64,000 bases of DNA from Marinomonas sp. UCMA 3892 (lineage in GTDB: Bacteria > Pseudomonadota > Gammaproteobacteria > Pseudomonadales > Marinomonadaceae): NCBI RefSeq assembly GCF_012726345.1, contig NZ_PTXN01000022.1:645-64644 (forward strand), given 5' to 3'. Both the position numbers and the translations under genes were made by a program. This document shows positions 33,143 through 41,346 of this stretch, piece after piece; the stretch's first letter is position 1, and every line of letters starts with the position of its first letter. The notes beneath the pieces were generated by a model. That model was not told the origin of the DNA and made no database searches. It saw only the letters and a program-made list of their open reading frames with translations.

Positions 33143-34609
33143 TCACCAGTAACCCAACACCTTCCACCACAATCCGCCTATAATGCCCCATACAGCTAAA
33201 TTCACCACACTCATAATAAAGCCCATAATCCACCAGTCTTCCATGGAAACATAACCCGAACCAAAGATAATCGGCGATGTGCCTGTAGCATAATGAGTTA
33301 ATGACATCATCAAAGAAGACGCACCAGCCAGTAACAGACCAAGATACAAAGGTGGCGCACCCAATGCCAACCCCGCAGCATAAAAAGCCGCAAACATAGC
33401 TGTAATATGTGCGGTTGTACTGGCAAAGAAATAATGCACATAGAAATAAATGGCGACCAAGATGACGACAGAAATAGCCCAATCAAATCCTAAGTGTTCA
33501 ATATTGCTTTCAACAACAGTCGAAAACCATTGCACCAAACCAAGCTTATTCAAAAAAGTGGCCATCATCACCAAGGCTGAGAACCATACAACCGTATCCC
33601 AAGCGGATTTTTCTTTGAGCACGTCATCCCAGCTCAAAACACCTGTTACTAATAAAACAGACAAGCCTAAAAATGCTACCGCCGTTGTATTCACCGCATA
33701 GTCTGCACCGAACAACATTGCAGGAATACCAGCCCAAAGAATAAGTAAAAGAGCAAACACCGCCACCATGACTTTTTCTCCATAAGACATAGGCCCCATT
33801 TCGGCGAGTCGAGATTTTGCGTAAGTTTTTGCATCTGGTGTACTTTTAATCTCGGGAGGATAAATGGCATAAACAACCAAAGGCACAAGTGCAATACACA
33901 CCAACCCAGGCAAAAGTGCCGCTAGCGCCCATGTTCCCCAAGTAATGCTAATATTAGCGCCAGTGGCGTCAGAGATTAATTTAACAATTAAGGGATTGGG
34001 TGCGGTTGCAGTAATGAACATAGCCGACGTAATGGGGTTTATATGGTAATTGACCAAGGCAAGATAATGACCAATCTTACGAGAGGTTCCCTCCTCTGGG
34101 GAAGAACCAAAACTAGTAGCGATGGATTTCATAATCGGATGAATTATACCGCCACCCCGTGCAGTATTACTCGGCGTTACCGGTGCGATAACCAATTCTG
34201 AAACAGCCAAAGCGTAGCCAATACCAATGGTCTTTTTACCAAACAAAGAAATAAAATAGTAACCAATACGGTTTCCAAGCCCTGTTTTCGCTAAGCCTCG
34301 TGAAATAACAATCGCAATACCGATCAACCAAATCAGAGAATTCGAAAAGCCACTCAACGCATCTTTAATCGCCCCAGCAGGCGTATCACTAGTAACACCA
34401 GTTAACGCCACTAGAGTAATCGCCAAGATTGCGAGTGCACCGATTGGCATCGCTTTCCCTATAATGGCAACCACTGTACCAACAAATAAAGCCAACAAAT
34501 GCCAGGCATTAGTGGATACACCATCAGGTACGGGCACAACAAACCAAATTAATTCCGTGATAAAAATAGAAATGAGTCCCGGAATGATCCGGATATCAGG
34601 GGCTTTCAT
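33143..34609 (-). CDS. DASS-family anion:sodium or dicarboxylate carrier
   Basis: A 488-residue inner-membrane protein with 11-12 hydrophobic segments. It belongs to the divalent anion:Na+ symporter group (CitT/TtdT/YbhI branch), with the substrate/sodium motif TPSNTARGGGIIHPI near residue 148 and the repeat-related motif THYATGTSPIIFGSGY near 440. Likely substrates are C4-dicarboxylates or tricarboxylates. Whether it exchanges or symports cannot be read from the sequence. AAGGAT precedes the ATG. It converges on the chemoreceptor gene, a neighbourhood that suggests linked sensing and uptake of organic acids. Confidence 0.85.
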   Translation of the reverse strand: MKAPDIRIIPGLISIFITELIWFVVPVPDGVSTNAWHLLALFVGTVVAIIGKAMPIGALAILAITLVALTGVTSDTPAGAIKDALSGFSNSLIWLIGIAIVISRGLAKTGLGNRIGYYFISLFGKKTIGIGYALAVSELVIAPVTPSNTARGGGIIHPIMKSIATSFGSSPEEGTSRKIGHYLALVNYHINPITSAMFITATAPNPLIVKLISDATGANISITWGTWALAALLPGLVCIALVPLVVYAIYPPEIKSTPDAKTYAKSRLAEMGPMSYGEKVMVAVFALLLILWAGIPAMLFGADYAVNTTAVAFLGLSVLLVTGVLSWDDVLKEKSAWDTVVWFSALVMMATFLNKLGLVQWFSTVVESNIEHLGFDWAISVVILVAIYFYVHYFFASTTAHITAMFAAFYAAGLALGAPPLYLGLLLAGASSLMMSLTHYATGTSPIIFGSGYVSMEDWWIMGFIMSVVNLAVWGIIGGLWWKVLGYW

Positions 34610-34738
34610 GAGATATCCTTTTATCTTTGAAAAAGTTCCCCCAATAAAGACAAGGGAATCATTGTTCTATGTTAAAACACTTAGTAATAAAAAAAGGTGA
34701 TACATATCATAGAAGCAAGACTCGCTAACAATAAGGCA

Positions 34739-34770
34739 AAAAAAAAGACCTGCCTCAGCAAGTCTTTTTT
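34739..34770 (-). terminator. Intrinsic terminator after rluC
   Basis: On the minus strand AAAAAAGACTTGC pairs with GCAGGTCTTTTTT around loop TGAG, with one U-G wobble, and is followed by more T. It lies about 30 bases past the rluC stop. Confidence 0.85.
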
Positions 34771-34799
34771 GTAAACATAACCATAAGTACTAATGAAAA

Positions 34800-35771
34800 T
34801 TAAGAAAAAACCCCGGTCAGATTTTCATTCATTAAAGCTTGCCACTCTTCATCAATCGGAGCCTCAAACAGCATGCGCTCTCCATTCAACATAATGTCTA
34901 ATCGGGTCGCGTGCAAACATAGACGTTTAAAGCCAAGAGCTCTTGTCTCTTTTAAGGACTCAGCAGGCGAATATTTTTCATCGCCAACAATCGGATAACC
35001 TGCATATTGGGTATGAACTCGAATTTGATGCGTACGCCCTGTTACTGGCTCACACTCAACCAAACTATAACCTTCAAACTGTCGAACAAGTTTAAACCGA
35101 GTCAAACTCTCTTTTCCATCAGTATGCACTCTGACAACACGCTCACCAGATTGCAGCTCATTTTTTAATAAAGGTGCGTTAACTTGTAATTTTCTTTTAG
35201 GCCAGCTGCCATAAACCAATGCAAGGTAAGTTTTTTGCACGCCTTCTTTTTCGCGTAATGCGGTATGCAATTCTTTGAGGACAGCGCGCTTCTTAGCGAC
35301 CATGATCAGACCAGAAGTATCACGGTCAAGTCGATGAACAAGCTCAATAAACTTCTCTAGCGGCCGCATTTGGCGAATAACTTCAACCAAACCGAAACTC
35401 AAACCACTGCCACCATGAACGGCTAAGCCGGAAGGTTTATTAATGACGATCAACCCCTTGTCCTCGTAGACAATGCGTGATTCTATCTCGCTTTTAAGGC
35501 GATCTGACAAGACAGGCTTGTCGGATTCTGGCGCAATAACAATTGGCGCAATACGTACAACATCTTCATTTTGAAGGCGATAGTCAGGCTTGGTTCGCTT
35601 CTTATTGACGCGAATTTCCCCTTTCCTAAGTAAGTTGTAAATCTTGCCTTTCGGAACACCCTTTAAAAAGGTAACCAAAAAATTATCGATTCGCTGACCC
35701 GTATTATTGTCGTCAATCGTGACGTAACGAACCGCGGGACGCTCTGCTGATTTTAGTTCTGAGTCCGACAT
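34800..35771 (-). CDS. rluC: 23S rRNA pseudouridine(955/2504/2580) synthase RluC
   Basis: A 323-residue RluA-family pseudouridine synthase (E. coli RluC 319). An N-terminal S4 RNA-binding domain (about 20-85, GQRIDNFLVTFLKGVPKGKIYNLLRKGEIRVNKKRTKPDYRL) precedes the catalytic domain with the aspartate in VHRLDRDTSGLIMVAK near residue 147 and the GRTHQIRVHTQYAGYPIVGD motif near 243. It modifies three uridines in large-subunit rRNA. Its divergence from rne is the usual gammaproteobacterial arrangement and supports the RluC call over RluA or RluD. Confidence 0.94.
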   Translation of the reverse strand: MSDSELKSAERPAVRYVTIDDNNTGQRIDNFLVTFLKGVPKGKIYNLLRKGEIRVNKKRTKPDYRLQNEDVVRIAPIVIAPESDKPVLSDRLKSEIESRIVYEDKGLIVINKPSGLAVHGGSGLSFGLVEVIRQMRPLEKFIELVHRLDRDTSGLIMVAKKRAVLKELHTALREKEGVQKTYLALVYGSWPKRKLQVNAPLLKNELQSGERVVRVHTDGKESLTRFKLVRQFEGYSLVECEPVTGRTHQIRVHTQYAGYPIVGDEKYSPAESLKETRALGFKRLCLHATRLDIMLNGERMLFEAPIDEEWQALMNENLTGVFS

Positions 35772-36244
35772 AAGCTAAGATTGGTTTCCTTTATAATTGA
35801 AGCACTTAGTTTTTACTGTTATATTCACATTCGCAAAGGGTAAGAGGCAACAAAACACCTCGAAGATAAGATGCAAGAATTGAATGACAATTGCCGAAGC
35901 GACACTTTGGCCCCCTATCTTACCTCTGTAACAGTTAATCTTAAATAATAAACCGCATGATTCGGAAAAATCCGCTTCAGTGGAAGGAACTCTCATTAAA
36001 ATTGCTAGGCCGCGCGTTCGCGTTGTTTCGTAAAAGCAAAGAAACGAGACCGGTTAAAGAGACTATTTAGTATTGATCACGGCAGCGACCGCATAAAAGC
36101 GTTTAAAATATAATAAACGAATCGCGTACTCCTCTCGCCAGAGAACACTGAATGACTTGCTCTAATTCTGAGTCAGATTTATTAATGGTTACCCTATCAC
36201 TGTTGTGACTCTTTCGTAATCAGCTAACAGAGTTCACACATATA
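35772..36244. other. rluC / rne divergent region with long rne leader
   Basis: A 473-base gap without a convincing gene. A TATAAT at 36109-36114 may be a -10 box for rne, but no good -35 was matched. In E. coli the rne mRNA has a long 5' UTR used for autoregulation by RNase E, and this gap is long enough for a similar leader. The stretch GTTTCGTAAAAGCAAAGAAAC near 36025-36047 could form a small stem. No conserved element could be proven by eye. Confidence 0.45.
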
Positions 36245-39200
36245 ATGATTAGAATGCTTATTAATGCAACTCAACAAGAAGAGTTGCGCGTCGCCCTAGT
36301 AGACGGACAACGTCTATATGATCTAGACATCGAATCCGGTTCACGCGAACAAAAGAAGTCAAATATATATAAAGGCCGCATCACTCGCATTGAGCCGAGT
36401 CTAGAAGCTGCTTTTGTTGACTTCGGCGCAGATCGCCATGGTTTCTTACCTTTAAAAGAAATTTCCAAGACCTACTTTTCCAAAAAATCGAACCATGAAG
36501 GCCGAATTAACATCAAAGATGTGTTAAGCGAAGGTCAAGAAGTGATTGTGCAAGTGGATAAAGAAGAACGCGGCAATAAAGGTGCTGCTTTAACCACTTT
36601 CGTTAGCTTAGCAGGTCGTTATTTGGTTTTGATGCCAAATAATCCTCGAGCTGGTGGCATATCTCGTCGTATCGACGGTGATGACAGATCACACCTTAAA
36701 GAAGCTATGTCAGGTTTGAACACGCCAGAAAATGGTGGCCTTATTGTTCGTACTGCTGGCGTTGGTCGCTCAACTGAAGAATTGCAGTGGGATTTGGATT
36801 ACCTTGATACTCTATGGTCTTCCATTACTAAAGCCGCATCTGAAAAACCTGCTCCTTTCTTAATCTATCAAGAAAGCAACATCGTTATCCGCGCCATTCG
36901 CGATTATTTACGTGAAGATATTGGCGAAGTACTAATTGATGAGAAAAGCGCCTACCAAGACGCGATCAACTTCGTTATGCAAGTAATGCCGCACTTTAAG
37001 TCGCGCATTAAAATGTATACCGACTCAACTCCTCTGTTTAACCGCTTCCAGATCGAAACTCAGATCGAAACGGCTTTCCAGCGTGAAGTCCGCCTACCTT
37101 CTGGTGGCTCTATTGTTATCGATCCGACAGAAGCCTTAGTTTCTATCGATATTAACTCGGCTCGCGCTACAAAAGGCGGAGACATAGAAGAGACAGCATT
37201 ACAAACCAACTTAGAAGCAGCAGACGAAATTGCTCGCCAATTACGCCTTCGTGACATTGGCGGCTTGGTTGTTATCGACTTCATCGATATGACACCAGTA
37301 CGCAACCAGAAAGAAGTTGAAACCCGCATGAAGAACGCCCTAGAGGCGGATCGTGCTCGCGTTCAACTTGGCCGCATTTCTCGCTTCGGTTTGCTAGAAA
37401 TGTCACGTCAGCGCCTACGCCCTTCCCTTGGTGAAACAAGTGGTATCGTTTGTCCTCGCTGTAATGGCCAAGGATTCATCCGTGACGTGGAATCTCTAGC
37501 GCTTTCTGTACTTCGCCTAATCGAAGAAGAATGCTCTAAAGAGCGCACAGCTCAAATTCGTGCCGTTTTACCAGTATCAGTTGCAACTTTCTTATTAAAC
37601 GAGAAACGCACTAACATTGCTAAAATTGAAAAACGTAACAATGTTCATATTATTCTTGTACCAAATCCTCATATGGAAACGCCACACTTTGAAGTAGAGC
37701 GTATTCGTGATGACAGTACAGTTGTTTCACAGAATGAAAACAGCTACACATTGGTAGAAACACCAGAGCAGCCGCCGTACGAGCCTCGAAAAGCAAATGA
37801 AAACGTTCGCCCACAGGCCGCTGTAACCAGTATAGCTCCTAAAGCACCTGCTCCCGAGCACACTGCACCAGCAGCAACTACACCAAAAGTGGTTAAAGCA
37901 CAGGACAAGCCAAGCCTACTTAAACGCATCATAACGGCATTATTTGGCGAAACTCAAAGCAAGCCAAAACAAAAAACCGTTAGCAAAACGCCTCCTGTAG
38001 CACCTTCACAAAATGATCGTGATACATCAAGCAAGCCTAATGGCAACCGTGTAAATAGAAACAAACGTAACGTTAAGCATCAAAATGCAGATCGTGACGA
38101 CAACAATACAGCTGAAAAAAATCGCTCTACTCGCCAATCACGCAGAGAACAAGCTGAATCTGGAACGAAAGGCACTAGCAATAACCGCCGCAACAATCGC
38201 GGTAATAAACAAGAAACTCAAGAACCAAGAGTTGAGAAGCAAGAAGCCGCTGTAAAAGCAGCTCCGCGCCAACCACAGAAAGAAGTTCCAGAAGTTAAAG
38301 AACGCAAACGTGATCGCAATGACAACCGTCGTCGCAATGGCAAACTAAAAGACGAAGCACTAGAAGCCACTAAACTACAAGAGCAAGAGGATGCCGCTCT
38401 AGTAGAAGCCGCCCAAAATGCCGAAGTAGAAAATCACGAAAACGGTGATGAGCCTCAACGTCGTTCACGCCGTTCACGCCGTTCACGTCGACCACAAAAA
38501 GAAGAAAATAGCGCACCGCAAGAAAATGTTGAATCTGAAAGCGATGAAACACAATCTACGGTAACGGCTGCCGCGCAAACAGAAGAAGTGAAATCAACCA
38601 CTCCTGAAGTTAAGCAAACTGAAGCAGAAGCGAAATCAGTAGACACGACATCAGAGTTTTCTACAAAAGATGAGCCTGAAGCTGTTGAAGCTGTTGAAGC
38701 TGTTGAAGCTGTTGAAGCTGTTGAAGCTGTTGAAGCTGTTGAAGCTGTTGAAGCTGTTGAAGCTGTTGAAGCTGTTGAAGCTGTTGAAGCTGAGAAAGTA
38801 GAATCTACTAATGCAGAGCAAGCAACAGAAGAAACTAAAGAAAAATCTCCTGAAGCTAAACCTGCAAAACCCAAAATGTCAGTAAAAGCTCAAATGCGAA
38901 AAATTGAGCAAGAGACACCGGAAGTTGCAAGTATTACAACAGAGGAAACCAAAGTAGAACAAGCTGAAGTTGAGCTGAAAACAACAACTTCTACAGCAGA
39001 GGTTCAAACGGCAACACCTACTGAAGAGCCTGCGGTTGAAGCAAGCGTAACGGAAGAGATAAAAACCGAAGCGCCAGAAAAACCAACAACAGTAGAAATT
39101 AAACCTGCAGCAATAGAGCCTACATCAGAAGTTACTGAAGCTACGACTGATCCAGTCACTTCAGAAACAGTAGCTGTTGATTCCTCTGAAACCAAAGAAG

Positions 39201-39487
39201 CTGAAGAAGAGAAAGTGCAAAACGCTGCCCGTAGCTCAACTCGAACTCCTCGCCGCGGACGTGGTAAACCAGCCACTAAACAAGCAAACACAGAAGCCAA
39301 AGCACCGGTAGAATTACCAGCCGCTATCTTGGCTCAGCAAGAGAAGATTCGTTTAGAGCAAGAAGAGAAGCGTAATGCTGCGACTTCCCGTCGACGTGCA
39401 TCAACAGGTCGTGTGAAAAACGACCCTAGAATTGCTCGAGAAGAGGAAAAAGGCTCTGAAGCAATTTCAGAAGCTAATGTAGAATAA
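36245..39487 (+). CDS. rne: Ribonuclease E
   Basis: A 1080-residue endoribonuclease (E. coli 1061), central to mRNA decay and rRNA/tRNA processing. The N-terminal half is strongly conserved: S1 domain (about 35-125), 5' sensor and RNase H-like parts, catalytic Asp302 (VSIDINSARAT) and Asp345 (VIDFIDMTPVR), and Zn-link CPRC (403-406). After about 520 the disordered scaffold begins. It has a short amphipathic segment SLLKRIITALFG (557-568) that probably binds the inner membrane, arginine-rich patches (RRNNRGNK, RRSRRSRRSRR) for RNA binding, and acidic/proline-rich tracts. It also contains 12 perfect EAV tripeptide repeats (38678-38785). The C-terminus would recruit degradosome partners; their sites are not recognisable. 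Confidence 0.96.
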   Translation: MIRMLINATQQEELRVALVDGQRLYDLDIESGSREQKKSNIYKGRITRIEPSLEAAFVDFGADRHGFLPLKEISKTYFSKKSNHEGRINIKDVLSEGQEVIVQVDKEERGNKGAALTTFVSLAGRYLVLMPNNPRAGGISRRIDGDDRSHLKEAMSGLNTPENGGLIVRTAGVGRSTEELQWDLDYLDTLWSSITKAASEKPAPFLIYQESNIVIRAIRDYLREDIGEVLIDEKSAYQDAINFVMQVMPHFKSRIKMYTDSTPLFNRFQIETQIETAFQREVRLPSGGSIVIDPTEALVSIDINSARATKGGDIEETALQTNLEAADEIARQLRLRDIGGLVVIDFIDMTPVRNQKEVETRMKNALEADRARVQLGRISRFGLLEMSRQRLRPSLGETSGIVCPRCNGQGFIRDVESLALSVLRLIEEECSKERTAQIRAVLPVSVATFLLNEKRTNIAKIEKRNNVHIILVPNPHMETPHFEVERIRDDSTVVSQNENSYTLVETPEQPPYEPRKANENVRPQAAVTSIAPKAPAPEHTAPAATTPKVVKAQDKPSLLKRIITALFGETQSKPKQKTVSKTPPVAPSQNDRDTSSKPNGNRVNRNKRNVKHQNADRDDNNTAEKNRSTRQSRREQAESGTKGTSNNRRNNRGNKQETQEPRVEKQEAAVKAAPRQPQKEVPEVKERKRDRNDNRRRNGKLKDEALEATKLQEQEDAALVEAAQNAEVENHENGDEPQRRSRRSRRSRRPQKEENSAPQENVESESDETQSTVTAAAQTEEVKSTTPEVKQTEAEAKSVDTTSEFSTKDEPEAVEAVEAVEAVEAVEAVEAVEAVEAVEAVEAVEAVEAEKVESTNAEQATEETKEKSPEAKPAKPKMSVKAQMRKIEQETPEVASITTEETKVEQAEVELKTTTSTAEVQTATPTEEPAVEASVTEEIKTEAPEKPTTVEIKPAAIEPTSEVTEATTDPVTSETVAVDSSETKEAEEEKVQNAARSSTRTPRRGRGKPATKQANTEAKAPVELPAAILAQQEKIRLEQEEKRNAATSRRRASTGRVKNDPRIAREEEKGSEAISEANVE
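38678..38792 (+). repeat. 9-base tandem repeat (12 copies) inside rne
   Basis: GAAGCTGTT is repeated 12 times without error from 38678 to 38785, followed by a partial copy GAAGCTG. Each unit encodes Glu-Ala-Val, so copy-number change keeps the reading frame and alters only linker length in the disordered scaffold. A smaller 9-base repeat of the CGTTCACGC type (encoding RRS) lies near 38460-38490. Confidence 0.97.
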
Positions 39488-39514
39488 AAACTACAGCTTC
39501 TATCTAGAAAAATA

Positions 39515-39544
39515 CAAAGAGCCCGCATAATGCGGGCTCTTTTG
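39515..39544 (+). terminator. Intrinsic terminator after rne
   Basis: A perfect 12-bp stem AAAGAGCCCGCA / TGCGGGCTCTTT with loop TAA, ending in TTTT. It lies 28 bases after the rne stop. Confidence 0.92.
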
Positions 39545-39612
39545 CAAAAAGCGCACTATGGATTATTTCAACGGATTGATTTGAACATAAATAACGGACA
39601 GGTAAAAAAACA

Positions 39613-41262
39613 ATGATCATTGATTTTTCTCGCTTTAAAGATTGGACTCTTATAGGCGATTTATTTGGCGGCGCAACCACCGCCATTGTATCACTACCTC
39701 TCGCATTAGCGTTTGGCGTTGCCTCAGGAGCTGGCGCAGAAGCAGGACTTTGGGGCGCTATACTCGTCGGCCTATTTGCTGCGATTTTTGGTGGGTCTAC
39801 CAGCCTAATCTCGGAGCCAACTGGTCCAATGACCGTCATCATGACTGCAGTACTAACAAGTATGATGGCTAGCAGTCCAGAAGGCGGTGTAGCGATGGCC
39901 TTTACCGTAGTCATGATCGCCGGTTTATTCCAAATCACACTAGGCTATCTGAAGTTAGGCAAATACATAACACTCATGCCATACAGCGTAATCTCAGGAT
40001 TTATGTCTGGAATCGGCATTATCTTAATCATCTTACAAATTGCGCCCTTTTTAGGACACGCTTCGCCATCTGGCGGCGTAATGGGAACATTAACAGCATT
40101 ACCATCCCTTATTGTTAATCTGAAGTTTTCAGAATTATTTCTAGGCTTATTAACACTAGGCGTCTTATTTTATCTTCCCAAACACTGGCGCCGCTATGTA
40201 CCTCCACAGCTTGTCGCTTTGGTCGCAATAACACTTGTTTCTGTTGTACTGTTTAGCGACTCAGATGTTCGTCGCATTGGTGTTATTCCATCTGGCTTAC
40301 CGTCTATTCACTGGCCTCACTTTGAACACTCAGTATTTATTGAGATGATCATTAATGGATTAGTGCTTGGCACTTTAGGCTGCATTGATACTTTATTAAC
40401 AGCTGTCATTGCTGATAGCCTAACCCGCAAAGAGCACGATTCGAATCGAGAGCTTATCGGTCAAGGTACAGCCAACTTTTTCTCTGGCCTGCTTGGCGGA
40501 CTCCCTGGCGCTGGTGCCACCATGGGAACCGTGGTGAATATACAGTCCGGCGGCAAATCACCACTTGCCGGCATCACAAGAGCCTTTATTCTTTTGCTGG
40601 TTGTACTTGGAGCATCCGAACTAATCAGCCCGATCCCCATGGCCGTGCTTGCAGGCATTGCCTTGTATGTTGGTATCAATATACTTGATTGGAGTTTTTT
40701 AAAACGCGCCCACAAAGTAGCACTGTCTCCAACCATCATTATGTATGGCGTTATGGCACTTACAGTTTTTGTTGACCTGATGGTCGCGGTAGGAATTGGT
40801 GTTTTTATAGCCAACATCATGACCATAGAAAAACTCAGCCGGCTACAGTCGGGAAATGTGAAAGCAATCAGTGATGCTGATGATGACATCCCACTATCGG
40901 ATGAAGAAAAATCATTACTAGATCAAGCAGACGGAAAAGTATTACTTTTCTATTTATCCGGACCAATGATTTTTGGCGCAAGTAAGGCCATCGCAAAACA
41001 TCACAACCGAATACATAATTATAAGGCTGTAGTATTAGATCTGAGCGCAGTTCCTATGATGGATTTAACTATTGGCCTTGCATTAGAAAACGCCATCAAA
41101 GACGCGATAGAAGCAGACTGTGCCGTTTATATATTTAGTCCCAACGGACAAACAACTGAAAGACTTGAAAAACTTGGCGTCTTAAATAGACTGCCACACA
41201 ATGCATTTTGCGACTCTAGAAAGTCAGCATTAAGACAAGCGGTTAACAGTCTTCAATCTTAG
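39613..41262 (+). CDS. SulP-family anion transporter with STAS domain
   Basis: A 549-residue inner-membrane carrier. The transmembrane part (about 10-405, 10-14 segments) has the SulP hallmarks SLPLALAFGVASGAGAEAGLWGAILVG near residue 28 and GGSTSLISEPTGPMTV near 58. A cytoplasmic STAS domain fills about 440-549 (VVLDLSAVPMMDLTIGLALENAI). SulP members move sulfate, bicarbonate or dicarboxylates. The size and N-terminal motif recall sodium-bicarbonate BicA-type carriers, but the substrate cannot be decided from the sequence. The gene has its own region after the rne terminator, with AGGT upstream of the ATG. Confidence 0.87.
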   Translation: MIIDFSRFKDWTLIGDLFGGATTAIVSLPLALAFGVASGAGAEAGLWGAILVGLFAAIFGGSTSLISEPTGPMTVIMTAVLTSMMASSPEGGVAMAFTVVMIAGLFQITLGYLKLGKYITLMPYSVISGFMSGIGIILIILQIAPFLGHASPSGGVMGTLTALPSLIVNLKFSELFLGLLTLGVLFYLPKHWRRYVPPQLVALVAITLVSVVLFSDSDVRRIGVIPSGLPSIHWPHFEHSVFIEMIINGLVLGTLGCIDTLLTAVIADSLTRKEHDSNRELIGQGTANFFSGLLGGLPGAGATMGTVVNIQSGGKSPLAGITRAFILLLVVLGASELISPIPMAVLAGIALYVGINILDWSFLKRAHKVALSPTIIMYGVMALTVFVDLMVAVGIGVFIANIMTIEKLSRLQSGNVKAISDADDDIPLSDEEKSLLDQADGKVLLFYLSGPMIFGASKAIAKHHNRIHNYKAVVLDLSAVPMMDLTIGLALENAIKDAIEADCAVYIFSPNGQTTERLEKLGVLNRLPHNAFCDSRKSALRQAVNSLQS

Positions 41263-41288
41263 TAAAATATCTTCATTAATAATTACCC

Positions 41289-41320
41289 AAAAAAAAGCCG
41301 CTTTGTAAGCGGCTTTTTAT
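41289..41320. terminator. Bidirectional terminator between SulP gene and aceF
   Basis: A perfect 12-bp stem AAAAAGCCGCTT / AAGCGGCTTTTT with loop TGT. A/T flanks give U-runs on both strands for the two converging genes. Confidence 0.9.
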
Positions 41321-41346
41321 TTACTTAGCGATTAATCATTAACTCA

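Noticed and set aside
33099..33482. 127-codon minus-strand ORF near the DASS carrier end
   Set aside because: It overlaps the carrier gene in another frame, is full of Cys/Tyr/Trp and has no start signal.
35775..35996. 73-codon ORF upstream of rluC
   Set aside because: Lies in the rne/rluC promoter region and has no ribosome binding site or recognised family.
38678..38792. Possible CRISPR-like array
   Set aside because: Units are 9 bases with no spacers and lie in a conserved reading frame. It is a coding minisatellite.
38455..38874. 139-codon minus-strand ORF inside rne with long TAS repeats
   Set aside because: It is the reverse reading of the EAV repeat. The repeat has no stop codon on the other strand, so the ORF is an artefact.
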